A DNA stretch of 64,000 nucleotides, taken from contig BFEA01000180.1 in the NCBI GenBank assembly GCA_003427395.1, positions 1,794,016 through 1,858,015 of the forward strand. Direction: 5' to 3'. Shown here one piece after another: positions 1 through 11,165 of the stretch. Source of the DNA: Chara braunii (lineage: Eukaryota; Streptophyta; Charophyceae; Charales; Characeae). Position numbers and translations under genes: made by a program. The notes beneath the pieces were generated by a model. The model was not told the DNA's origin, ran no database searches, and saw nothing but the letters and a program-made list of their open reading frames with translations. Each line of letters opens with the position of its first letter. Position 1 is the first letter of the stretch.

Positions 1-2125
1 AAAAAAAAAAGACGAAGAGACAAAAAGAAGAAGAAGAAGGAGAAGAAGAAGAATATCCTCATTTTCACTCACCTCCTTGATGTCTTGGAGATAGAGCACC
101 AACCTTGATGAAGTCTCCCGCTTCCTTGCACAAGAATCACCTTGGCTACGACTCTTTTCTTCCCCAAACCCTTTTCTTCCTCCTCTCTCAACCTCGCCCA
201 AGTTATGGCAAACGTCCTCCACTATGACTATGGAGTCCTCCCCTCTAGGAAGGCTAACGGGTTTTCCTCTAGCCTCTCTCTCTTTCTCACAGCCGGAGGG
301 CTATGGCGGATTACCTCCGTAGGCCAGCCTCACTACCACTAACCTCTAGAGCTCCTTCCCCAAGCTCACAGTCTCATCTAAGCTCCCAAACTGGCATGGG
401 TTCCCCTCTCCTCTCTCCAAGTGAGAAAGGTGCTCATGTGAGCTCACTTGGGCAGCATGAACACTCCTTATGCAAATATGAGTGTGGCGGACTGAATCCC
501 CAGCTTATGTAGGCTGAAACCAGTACTCCGGCCAGCCCATGAGCCTCCCCATGTGCCTTGAGGTGAATCGAGGTACCCCCAAGACAATATTTCACCACTA
601 GGCCCTTTTGAAGGTACCCGGACCTTATTTTGGCCAAGTATATGCAGTTCGAGTGGTTGGTACCAACTCGAATTACCTCTTGGTCTCCTTTAGCCTCTTT
701 TTCATTTCCAAAATGTTGCCCCCTTGGGTCTTAATGCCCAAGAGCAGCCTTACTTGAGAGAAAAAGGCCTAGTGGACCTTTTTCTCAATTTTTTCAGTTT
801 CTACCTCATTTTTGGCAGGCCGAGGTATTTTCCCATGCCTTGGTGTTGTTTCAACCTTGGATCTGGCTGAGATCCAAAGCCAATAATATTCCGAGCTACC
901 CCCAAGTAGCCCTTGCTTCAGATTTTAGCCCCTAGGCTCACTTTTTCAATTTTTGGTGTATCTGGCTATCTTTTTGGACCAAATGCACGTTTTCGTTTTT
1001 TTTCCTCTTTTGTTTCTTTCCATTTTGGGCTGCCCACTCATTCCGGAGCAAGCCGTTTTGAGCTGGCCCACAAAAACCGGCTAGTTTCTCTCCACCATGA
1101 GATTTGATCTCAGATCTATGGCCCACAAAAAAAACGGTCACCCCCCTTTTGCATTTTCTCTTATTTTTCTCTCTTTAATTCAGATTTTGTGGAGATATTG
1201 CCCCAAGAGCCATATCTTTGCAATCCGGATTGCCCTCCTCAATTCTAAGAGGGATGAGGTCACAGTAGGGACCTGCCAGTCCTAATGTGCAGGTCCCAAT
1301 AGGCCGACACATTCTCCCCTACCCTTTTTTCCCCTTTTGTCTCATTCTCCCTCCATTTTCTCTCCTTTTTCTTTTCTTTCTCTTATTTTTGATGTGACAA
1401 GTGTCAAATAGCTGTCAAGTATTTTTATAGGTCATGGATCCTCATCCATTGTCAGATTCAGACTCGGCAGTTTACCGTTATATCTCGGACCACAATAATG
1501 ACACCCCAAAGCTCATAGGGGGCTCCATCTTGCCTCCGTTAGTTTTAATTTTGGATCCCCTTGCTCCAATTTTCTTCGGACAACTTTTTTTTTGCGTTGG
1601 GCCCTTTCGGCCCTTCGGGCTCTATTTTCTCATGCCTAACTAGTCCGAGATATCTCAGACTGCTGGGCAGTCCTCCCAACACAATTATTTTATTTTTTTT
1701 CCTCTCATAGCTCTCCTATTTGATCCCACTAGCACTATAATATTTTTCACTGTCTAGATTTTGATTTTGATGGTGCGGCTTGCTTCACTTATCAAGATCC
1801 CGCCACTTTCCCCGTACTAGTTCCATTTGTTTGTCCCGCCGGTAGTCCCGCCGGCGCGTGTCTCGTCTTTCGACTATTATTATTTGGGTCCACTTAGTCC
1901 CCGACAACGTCCCGGATTATGTCCCATTTTTATTTGGGACCTCCTTGTCATTGATGGTTCTAATATCCCTTCCTTAGGTGCCACATGTGTGCCGATTATT
2001 CTTGGCCGCGAGATCTCATCTCACGGTTGCCGATTACCGTCTCTATTTGCCTCATGTCGAAATTACTCTTTTCTAGCCATTTTGGTTTGTCATGGCTCAT
2101 TTTCCCTTGGTCTAGGCATCCTTAT

Positions 2126-2149
2126 GCAGTTCGTTATTCCTCGAACTGC
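2126..2149. repeat. 24-nt hairpin, stem GCAGTTCG/CGAACTGC
   Basis: A perfect 8-bp inverted repeat encloses the 8-nt loop TTATTCCT. It is the sister of the hairpin at 2819-2842, which has the same architecture but a compensated stem change. Confidence 0.6.
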
Positions 2150-2195
2150 AACTGTGGTCATTTTCCTAGACCCACAACCCCACAATTTGCCCCAT

Positions 2196-2431
2196 ACTAA
2201 AAGAAAATGAAGCGTTTAATTCCTAAGTGCATCCGGGCTCAATATTGGCTTCGGATGCACCTAAAACATGTGTTTTCCCTTCCCCATGCAGTCCGTTGCA
2301 ACACGAGCCCTCAACTAAAAGAAAAAGAAGTGGTCAACTTCCAAGTGCATCCACGCTCAATTTTGGCTACGGATGCACCCAAAACATGTGTTTCTCCTCC
2401 CCCATGTAATCCGTTGTATTTCGGTTGCATG
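2196..2431. repeat. 118-bp tandem duplication with an internal hairpin
   Basis: Two diverged copies start at 2196 and 2314 with ACTAAAAGAAAA and end near CATGYARTCCGTTG. Each carries the inverted repeat GTGCATCC...GGATGCAC around a 15-18-nt loop. Short open frames run through both copies but do not look like a protein family. Confidence 0.7.
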
Positions 2432-2818
2432 GGCCTTGATTTTCCTTGATTTTCTCTGCAAAATCAAGAGAAAATCAATGCCATTTGCAACCGTTATATT
2501 TCGGAATGTATCTGGTCACGGATGCATCTCCCCAAGTGACCGTTTTTTACCGTTAAGGTCTTTTTCTTTTTTCTTCTTTTTTTTCTTTTCTTTTCTTTTA
2601 TTTTTCCTTCTTTCTTGAAAAGTAGGGACCTGCTAGTCCCTACTTGTGGCAGTTCCTACTGACCGCCAACTCACTTGGTCCCTCTCACTCTTTTTGTCTC
2701 ATTCTCCCATATTTTCATTTTCTTTTCTTTCTTTTTCTAGCATGTCAAGTATCAAGTGTCCGTTAAGGCCCTTTTCTAGGCCCTTCCTCTTAGTTTTGGC
2801 CCTCCCTATCCCCATGGT

Positions 2819-2842
2819 GCAGTCCGTTACATCTCGGACTGC
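2819..2842. repeat. 24-nt hairpin, stem GCAGTCCG/CGGACTGC
   Basis: A perfect 8-bp inverted repeat encloses the loop TTACATCT. Relative to 2126-2149, one C-G pair replaces a T-A pair on both sides of the stem, so the pairing is kept while the sequence differs. Confidence 0.6.
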
Positions 2843-3150
2843 AATAATGGCTCCCTCATGCCCATGGGAGCTTTCTTTTTCCTTCATTTCTCTCCCACAT
2901 TACCCCCTCCTACTCCGATTTTCTCCCAGAGGCCTATTTTTTACATGGAGTCTCTCTTGACTTCATTTTCTTGAGGGAGGCTGATCCGAGATTTTTCGGA
3001 TTGATCCCATACCTCTCACTTCATGTTTCTTTACTTCTTCTTTTCCTTTTGACATTCTCGTTTGCTACCACACTAGTGGTGCTAATATTTTTTGTCGTCA
3101 TGATCACGATCTTGACGGTGCATCTTGTCTTAATTGTTTTCTCCTCATGC

Positions 3151-3306
3151 GTCCCATCGGTGGTTCCCGACACTTAGTCCCGCCGGTGGTCCCCGACGCT
3201 TTGTCCCGTCGGTGGTCCCCGACACTTTGTCCCACCGGTGGTCCCCGATACTTTGTCCCGTCGGTGGTCCCCGACACTTAGTCCCGTCGGTGGTCCCCGA
3301 CATATT
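3151..3306. repeat. 26-bp minisatellite, six copies
   Basis: Six consecutive 26-bp units start at 3151, 3177, 3203, 3229, 3255 and 3281. The consensus reads GTCCCGTCGGTGGTCCCC followed by GACACTTT. Each unit holds a small GTCGG/CCGAC dyad. Degenerate relatives are scattered at about 1834-1915 and 3335. Confidence 0.9.
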
Positions 3307-3768
3307 TTATCACTGCTACCATTATTTTTACTTAGTCCCGTGTGGTCCCTGGTACCTTTCCTCTAGGTGTCCCACGTTCTTTGGGCGTTTACCGCCCTAT
3401 GGTGACCCTTTTTCCTTGCCTTTTCTTGGGCCCTAGGTGCGTCGGTTTCCCCAGTCGTGGAGCCTCCAATTGAGGTTCCCGTTTATTGTCGTAGGCGGCC
3501 CCCACATTGGGCTTTTATTTTATAACGTCCCATGGCCGCCGGGATCGCCCACCTCTCGCTTACTTGCTTGCCATTGCCGGTTCTTTCCCCCTGCGGTTCT
3601 CAATCCAGGGCATCACTCCTCCCGACGACCTCGTCCTGGTCCTTTGTCTTTTCTCTCTCTTGCCTCCTTACTCCAGATTTCTCTGTCGTGCACAATTTCG
3701 CTATGTACAGGTTCTCGATGGTCGGGATGTTATTCGGGACCTACCGGTCCCGACCACGGGAGGCACGC

Positions 3769-6700
3769 TGTCGGTGTGAATACCCTTACAAGGGCATCTG
3801 CCCTGGTTTTTGCAAGCGACAGAAAATAGGTTTGGTTTCAAGTTTAAGTATTCCGTGCGAGGCGCGGTTCCTTCTGTGGCTTATGTTGGTTGGGTCGTTG
3901 ACTAGAATAAAGAGTGTGTGGGCGCGCGAATTTTTGAGGCGCTCGGGAACTTTTATTTGTTGATGATTGAAGGGTCGGCGTGATCGCCGACCATAATTTT
4001 TTTCTTCTGATTAAACAGGGATTAAAAAGATTACGTCTCGATAATTAATGTGTTTACCTGTGACTTGTGCGTACGTGCGGAGGACGACATGGACAACAAT
4101 GTGACCTTTGAAGGCGTTTCGGTAGCTAGGCGCGTCTCGCAGTGTCCGTTTATTTAGGCGTCCGCAAGAGTTAGACCCACACTCGGGCCTAGCGCTATTA
4201 GTTACGATGTCGGACTTTCATCTGAGAGGTTCAGGGATCGAGATCGAGCGACGACAACGCGGGGATATCAGAGTAGCGAGAAAGGACCATAGGGTTGAGG
4301 GCCCAGGGGCTATCCTTTTGGTTTTGTGTTCGACAACGTTGAAACGGGGCTAGTCGTATTCTAGCGATTAAAAGTTAAGATATTTTATTATTTTTGTATC
4401 ATTATTATTTTTCTACGCATCGGCATTTCTCGACTTGGACACGAAGCCAGATTTAGTGGTCGACGCGGTAGTCGAAGCCTGCTGAAATTCCTTGACTTGG
4501 GACGCGAGCCGAGGAGTTCAACGTGCATACAAGCCGGCGGGTGATTTGTCACGAGCGGAAGAAACCTGAGTGGAGGGGGTTACTGCGGGTGCGCCGTCCG
4601 CCAACCAGCATCTGTTTTGGGAGGATTTTTTAGTGTGGGCGTGCCCGTGGGACCCGACAGACAGGGGCCTCTGCATGATCTGCACCCGGCATGTCCCACC
4701 CAGACCCATGCTGTAGGCTTAGGAGAAGGCCCGTGCCCTTCCACTGTTTTGAGGAGTCAGGGTGCCCACAACGGCAGCACCAACCGTTCGGACCCGACAA
4801 TACTCACCTCTTAGTGGCAGGGGATACGGTGTTGTCACAGGTACCAGTCTGCACCCTCTGTGGTGTCTGGGTTAGTGTGCAGTCCGGTGCAGGCCCAAGG
4901 CCAAAGNCGCTAAGCATGGAGAGTTGTAGTGATACTGACGGGCAAGCCGGCTGTCGGGCTTGGGTGTGCGAGCTAAGACTAATCGAGCATTCTAGTAGCT
5001 GGCTTCCTCGAAGTTGCCCTAAGGAAATTGTATTTCCTCTTAAGCGCCCGTAGGAGAGCAGGAAAAGTCAACCGTTAAGCACACGGCAGAAATACTGGGC
5101 GTTGAGGACCTCAGTCGGCACTGGCGGCAACGAGAAGGAAGGGAACGGGCTATGGCCGAGGTAAGTGGGAGTTAGTGTGAATAATGCGAGGAAGGGATGA
5201 ATGAACCCGGGCGGGATCAGCGCCGAGAGCATACGAAAGGGGGAGACAGGCAGCGCAGCATTAGTAAGCGGCGGAGACAGGCAGCGGAGCATTAGCAGCG
5301 GCGGAGACGGGCTGCACAGCGCTGGCGAGCGAAGGCCACGAGGAGAAGGCAGAGAGGAGTGGATGAACCTGGCCGTGTTTCGCTCCAGGTGGATTCAAAG
5401 GTCGAGATGGTGGAGAAGGGAGCCGGGCGCAATCTAGGAGGCATCGCTCTCTCGATCCTTAACGAAATCGAGAGGGGAGAGATGCGATCCTGAAGTTTTG
5501 GCCCCAGGCGAATCACATGGGCAGGTTAGTTTTAGTGCTAGGTGACTATATCGAGAGGTCAGTGGAGAAAGGGGTGCGCCGGGATATGGCGGAGAGGAAA
5601 GGAGATGGGAGTGAAGACTCTGAATCTTGCTCGATCCTTGATGGATTTGAGCGAGGCAAGATGCGAACCAGGGGTTTTTGGACGTTGCGCGCACGATGGC
5701 GAGGTCAAATTTGGAGATGGGGCAGCGGTTCAGGCGGCACGGGGTGTAGGGGCTGCGCGGTAGCAACCGCAGTTTTTCCTTGCCTGATAAATGGCTATGT
5801 ATCTTCCCACGTTGTAGGGGAAGATTCATTTCGATTTGCTCAGGATGGCGAGCGAGTAGCGGGGAGGAGTGAGCAGCAAGGCTGGAGACTTACCTGTCGA
5901 TTAATGCATTGAGGCGCGACCGACTGCGATCTAGCCGTAGTTACATCTGTTCGTTCGATTGGTGGTAATAGCAAGCAGCCCGCCGAGAGTCGGAGAGTTT
6001 GTCGTCTGACTTAGCATAAACCACTCATACCACGGCTGATCCTGTCGAGCCGGGCTACGAGGTAAAGGTTTTGAGGACGGGTAAATCCGAGGTTGAAGTC
6101 GGATTCATGACCCAACGGATGGACTGGACGGACGGATGGACTTGACGGGAGGGAAGTTCGAGGTTAGCGTACGAGGGAGGAGGTAAGTATGAGAATGTAT
6201 CTTTTCGTGTTCAAGCAGAAGATTCAACTTCATCTTCTGCGGATTGATAACTGCAGTGTTTTCAGACCGGTCACGATAATAGACGCTACTAACATCGCTG
6301 GCTACGCCAGTTGTCATCCGCGCGACCAGTTTACACGGTCGGGTTCCTCATCACCGCCGTCATGGGTGTGCCCTGAAGGAACGAACGCTGCGGGAGCTGG
6401 GCGATAGGAGGATGAGGCGCAGCAGAGAGTGAGAGAAAGGAACAGCTAGAGGGTTACTTGTTGGATGTTGGGTTGCTCATCCTATCGAGGGAACTAGCGT
6501 GGGGCGAGCCGCAATTGGAGACTTGCCAACAGGATCGTGCTGACGTCCACTGAGGTCTGCGTAAGCCAGTCTCACCGGCGTGGCAGTCTAGTACCTGCGC
6601 TGTCCGGTTCAGCGGGATACTAGAGAGGGGGAATGACTGAGCGGGTTGTGTTCGAGCGGGCTGTTCTGTAGGCAAGCGAATGGGTGAGTGACTCGCAACC

Positions 6701-7234
6701 AATAGAGGGGACTACCTGCAGCTGGTGATCTGGTCGGGAACACCGTCGAGTGCGTGTACTGGGTGAGGATAGGTAGATGAGCTAGGCTAGTCCGGCATAG
6801 TAACTGGGGGAGTGCACTCTTTCGACATGGATCTTCAAAACTGCGCGGCGGGATTCTGGTCAGAGAGAAGGGTACAATGACCTAGAGAGTGTGAATAGAT
6901 CCGTTGAAGGAGGGAGTGAGCCTGTTGGAAAAGGGTAGTACTGCAACGAGGAAGGACGCCAGGAAGTCAAAGGTACACAGTTGGTGCTTGACTCCAATTT
7001 GACCAGACCGAAGCGCGTTTTGGACACCATTGCGGGGCCCTCAGGTGAGTGAAGGTAACAAGGCCCTCTCCTAGGAGTTGAGTTGTTCCTCTCCTGTATC
7101 TCGAGCATCTGAAACCCCTCATTCTATCTTTCTTACTCTAAGCCTGATCCTGTTCTGAGAGGAAGGCGGCAGGCGGCATTGCAACCCGTAGGACCGCAAC
7201 AAGACTCTGTGGGGAGTTAGCACACCGATTGCGG
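3769..7234 (+). mobile_element. R1a: 3.47-kb LTR-like repeat (left copy)
   Basis: The repeat starts TGTCGG at 3769 and is paralogous over its whole length to R1b (16456-19946); both copies lose similarity at the same point (…GATTGCGG, 7234 and 19946). A nested CCGACA at about 4655-4660 gives a shorter TGTCGG…CCGACA segment of about 0.9 kb, so the true LTR may be either the 0.9-kb segment or the whole 3.47-kb unit. An 18-bp subterminal palindrome lies at 3780-3797. The repeat holds a 25S/28S rRNA-like segment, conserved splice-donor strings (about 5158 and 6180) and no long open frame. I found no clear primer-binding site or canonical CA end, so the LTR reading is an inference. Confidence 0.6.
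4908..5024 (+). other. 25S/28S rRNA-derived segment inside R1a
   Basis: The stretch GATACTGACGGGCAAG … CTTGGGTGTG … AGACTAATCGAGCATTCTAG … TAGCTGGCTTCCTCGAAGTT follows, in order and spacing, the conserved domain II region of eukaryotic large-subunit rRNA (GATACTGACGTGCAAATCG … CTTGGGTATAG … AGACTAATCGAACC … TAGCTGGTTCCCTCCGAAGTT). It is a diverged fragment, not a functional rRNA gene. Rapid divergence on both sides suggests capture by the repeat. Confidence 0.75.
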
Positions 7235-7551
7235 GAACTCGGCCGAAACTCATGAGGAGTTCTAGAGGCAGGCAACTGAGAGGTAATCATTGCTTGCCAT
7301 TCATAAACCCATTTATAGCCCCTATCTATATTCCTTTTTATACTTTGAGTGAATATATTGCATGCCCCTTTACTTTGACTTTCAGTTTGACTTTCATGAC
7401 ATAACCAGACTAAGTGAAGGAATGCACTTACAATGTCAGTTTCAATTTTATTGTGTGATTGAAAGCAAATTGTGGGATTGCATCTGGGGGAGGGATGGGA
7501 GACAGGCAGTATTGCATGAAGTTTGACCGAGTCAACTAAAGGCTAGGCCAG

Positions 7552-8340
7552 TTCCATAAGTTTGGGAAGACTCAGTGATTTGTTTATTTTTGGATTGCGT
7601 GGAGAGTAAGGTCATTCTATAAGTTTAGGTAGTCTGGTTGCTCTGACTTGCGAGGGTTTAACTGTGATTGCCTTTTCAGGGGCCAAACACATTCTGTAAA
7701 CTCAGGTGACTTGGTTGCCTTGTTTACTTGGGCTTTCTCAGTTTTTTTGGTTTTGAACGAGAAGGTCTGAGCCATTCTATAAGTTTCGGTGGTTCAGCGC
7801 CTTCTTGTTTTTTTTTCTTAAGGAGTAACTTTGGCAGAGAGTTAGGCTATTCCATAAGTTTGGGTGGCTTTGACCCCATGCCACGCACAAGTTAAATCAG
7901 AGAGAAACGAATCAGACAGGAGGATTAGACATGTTCCATAAGTTTGGGTGGTCTAGCCCAATGCCTCGCATATGTTGGAACCCGAAGGCTATAATTTGGT
8001 TATACTTTATTATTATTATATCTATGGACAGGCTAGTCAGACAGGGTCCCATAAGTTTGGGTGGTCTAACTATAGCCCTATCACAAACTAAAGAGAGTAT
8101 GAACTAAGAAAAAATTGATGGTAAGAAGGGGCAGGCTGGACCTCGAACTAAGTTGGTCAGTTCAATCATATGCAACCTTATAAGACTAAGTTCAGATAAT
8201 TATGTAAAGTTGGGATACTTAAACAGTTCAGGGCGACTAGGGTAGCCTGGTCATATGCCCAAAGAAGAAAGTAGTGTTGTATCATTTGTTGGTGTATATC
8301 TTGGCTAAGTTAGGCATGTCCCATAAGTTCGGGTGACATG
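7552..8340 (+). repeat. Quasi-periodic array of the CCATAAGTTTGGGTGG motif
   Basis: Eight copies of (T)YCCATAAGTTTGGGTGGYY, more or less decayed, start at about 7552, 7615, 7692, 7775, 7850, 7934, 8047 and 8319. The first intervals are 63-84 bp and the last ones longer. The same motif recurs in inverted orientation in internal B (about 51800-52580). The sequence between motifs is poorly conserved, so the motif itself seems the constrained or most recently spread part. Confidence 0.7.
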
Positions 8341-8621
8341 ACTTTATGCCTTATGTCAGTTGGGTATAAAGGGGCAAATCATTGAAAGACTATGAACTAT
8401 TGTTTGATAAGGTTGACATGGGTTGGTGAGAGTAGTTACCTTCGTGGTTTGGCATTGCATGTGGCTGAGTGAGATCACTACTTAGTTTGAGGTTCAGTTT
8501 GACAGGTAGTTGCTTTAGAGGTTTTCCACGTGCTAAAGCGATAGGAGTCAGTTCAATTTCTGCATTTTCTTGGATCTTTTGTTATACTTGGCTTTATATA
8601 AATTTTGGTAAGTTACTTTCT

Positions 8622-9025
8622 CTACGGGAAGCGCTACCGAATTTTCTACAAATCCAAGGAGTTAGTCAACTTTTGACTTTTCAAAGTTCAACTTGCCTAA
8701 ATTTTATATGGTTTAGTAAAAATATGGGAAGTCTCCTTTTCTAAAGGGAGTGTTGCCCAAATTTTTGCTAATTCAGGGAGTTAGACAAAACTTGACTTTG
8801 AAAAGTTAAAAACTATTTCTGTTTTCATATTTAGGGTGATATAACTGAAAAGGCATTTTTCCTACGGGAAGCGCTGCCGAAATTTTATTAGTGTAGAGGA
8901 GATAGACAAAACTTGATTTTGGAAAGTTAAAAACTATTTCTGTTTTCATATTTAGGGTGATATAACTGAAAAGGCATTTTTCCTACGGGAAGCGCTGCCG
9001 AAATTTTATTAGTGTAGAGGAGATA
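8622..9025 (+). repeat. About 121-bp tandem array, four copies of decreasing age
   Basis: Two nearly identical 121-bp copies (about 8780-8900 and 8901-9021) share CTACGGGAAGCGCTGCCGAA and a stretch around GTTTTCATATTTAGGG. Two diverged relatives precede them (about 8622 and 8735). Internal B lacks almost the whole array (compare 51540-51640), so it expanded in A or was deleted in B. Confidence 0.8.
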
Positions 9026-10005
9026 GATTATATTTTGACAGGTGACAATTCTGGAGATCCACCCTGAATAGGGGAGATTCTGCCATTAGCCTACCTTTGT
9101 TTGGGCACAGACTTAGAGGTAGATTTAGGCTTAGTTAGCTAGGAAGATTTTGAGTGAGATCGCAATATGGAGATTATTCTCCATGGACTCATAGATCTAG
9201 CTTGGGGATTGGCCTGTCTTGTGGTACATGTTTTCTTGATCGATTGATTCAGGATTTGGGCTAGATTCAGTTTGATCCTACGAGGATCATCTTCTGTTAT
9301 CACAGACAACAGGTCGGTTGTCGATTCGTCGGTTTACGATTCGACTTCAATCCATTGTTATCACTCAACATAAAGGCTTTAGCCCCGTGGTTTCAAATGT
9401 TTCATTGTGATGTTACCCGGACTTTACTGACTGACCATTTAACAAAGGTACTGAGTATTTTGTTGTTGGAAGGGTGCGCTAAGGTTGAGGTTTGTGTGGC
9501 TAAAGCAAGGGGTGTGAGCGCAGAGAATTGTTGAAGTTGACCCTGTGTAGTACATTAACTTTTTGGTTGAATCTTTTATATGATTGCAGGTGTGTTTGGC
9601 GATTCAGACTTTGGATTTGACTGCTTGCGCTCACATACATATATATATGGCTGAGAGGAGTCTCACTGCGACTGCGAGAAGTGATCGTCCTATACTAATA
9701 ACCCTCTATATTTATGTGATATATATATGTCTTGAGTGTTCTCGCGCGGCCTACTGGGACCACGCGTAAGGGTTAAACAGATCGTACGTCTGAGAGAAGA
9801 GGGAGATCTCTCGTTATCCTTTGTTTTTTTTAGTTTTATGGCTGGACATTGTAGTCTGTGGCAGCCGTCAAAGTCAAACCCCTTTACTTCTTTCCATGCC
9901 CTAGATGAAGGAGCTGGTCTCCAAAGCAATAAACGACGATTGCCACCACAGGTATGAACCTGTGTACCGCTCACTCTCCGCAGGGTGCAGAACAGGGTGG
10001 GGTTT

Positions 10006-11165
10006 TCAACCGCACTTCGCGGTTATCCAGTGTCGAGAGATCACTCCCTCAAGGCGCGTGTCAGCTGACACTTGAGTATCGAATGCGACCCTTGAGATCA
10101 ACGAGGACCGCATGAGTATGAGTACTACATAGTACGTCATCATTGCGACCGCTTGCGTATACTTGCATTGCGAACCAATATGAGTTAGCCCTGCGTCCAC
10201 GCGGTTTTATACTAAGTCTCGCGTGCGACGCCTATCCGATTTCCGCATAAGAAAGTTATTGGATGGTTACTAAGGGACTAGGAGTGTTGTCACGTTGTTT
10301 GTTTAGTGTCGTTCTGTATACGTATATGTACGTGTATGTGTGTGCGTATTTTTATTTTTGATAGTGGTGTGCGCGTGGCATGTGGGATGCGTCCTAATCG
10401 ACCGACGACGAGTCGCGCTTGGGACCTCAGCCCCCCAAAGATGTCGGTTCCCGTGTGGATTCGATAGGGGCGTAATACTGTGCGTACCCCCTATACTACA
10501 GCAAACGAGAAACGCCCTCGGCTGGTCCACCTCTCCGATTGCACTTGATTAGCTTTCGTACTGTGGACTGGTAGCTCGGCGGGGATACGCCCACCGAAGG
10601 GAGGTGACAGCTCCCGTAAGGTGGAGGTAAGTCGTGCCTCGCATAGGCCCTATCCTGTCGNNNNNNNNNNNNNNNNNNNNNNNNNNNNNNNNNNNNNNNN
10701 NNNNNNNNNNNNNNNNNNNNNNNNNNNNNNNNNNNNNNNNNNNNNNNNNNNNNNNNNNNNNNNNNNNNNNNNNNNNNNNNNNNNNGTCGTAGGGGCTCGC
10801 GAGAGGTATGGCTGGCGCACTCGGCCGGAGCGGCTTGCGGAAGCTCCATATGCATTTGCGACGAGGATCAAACCGACTCCTTCATGACGAGGTCGGGAGG
10901 GTCCCGCGCTGCCTTGTGAGGTGCCGGACCGATGCGCTCAACTGGGGGCGCCGTTGCCGGGGATAACGGTTGCCGGCCGTTGTCCCTGGTGGAACGACAT
11001 CCGAGTAAGAGAATGAGAGAACTAGGCAGACTGAAAAGTTTTCTTTGGAGTTCTATGGTTAATCGATTGATGGTATTGGATACAGACTGAGTGGGGGTTG
11101 ATTGTGTGAGATGGTTGTGGTTAGTGCAGTAATGACGGCGCAAGAAGGGCAGACGTTTTCCCAAA
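10006..11165 (+). repeat. Shared module M and adjoining sequence
   Basis: This segment recurs at 39.03-39.80 kb (plus), 34.08-34.29 kb (plus), 49.43-50.60 kb (minus, in internal B) and, decayed, at 20.06-20.19 kb (minus). The best conserved core runs from the donor-like GGAGGTAAGTCGTGCC (about 10624) to GTGCCGGACCGATGCGCT (about 10940) and is GC-rich. Open frames cross the core in several copies, but none resembles a known protein. The core contains the N-gap 10661-10785. Confidence 0.75.
10661..10785. other. Assembly gap (125 N), apparently spurious
   Basis: The left flank ends …CCTATCCTGTCG and the right flank starts GTCGTAGGGGCTCGCG. Paralogues at about 34112, 39620 and (minus) 49780 read straight through CCTGTCGTAGGGGCTCG or a one-base variant. 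The two flanks therefore overlap by GTCG and no sequence is missing. Confidence 0.85.

Larger units (their letters stand above)
1..3768. other. Pyrimidine-rich non-coding stretch without a recognisable gene
   Basis: The plus strand is strongly T/C-biased and holds many short open frames on both strands, none with a recognisable domain. It opens with an AAG/GAA purine tract (about 1-52). Short inverted repeats recur, many with a stem of the type TCCGA/TCGGA (for example 1640-1660, 2126-2149, 2819-2842, 2985-3005). A 118-bp tandem duplication and a 26-bp minisatellite lie inside and are listed separately. I see no promoter or exon that I could defend. It is probably decayed repeat DNA flanking the large element that starts at 3769. 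Confidence 0.5.

Noticed and set aside
10496-10887. Frames across the 125-N gap
   Set aside because: The gap is spurious and its N codons bridge unrelated reading frames.
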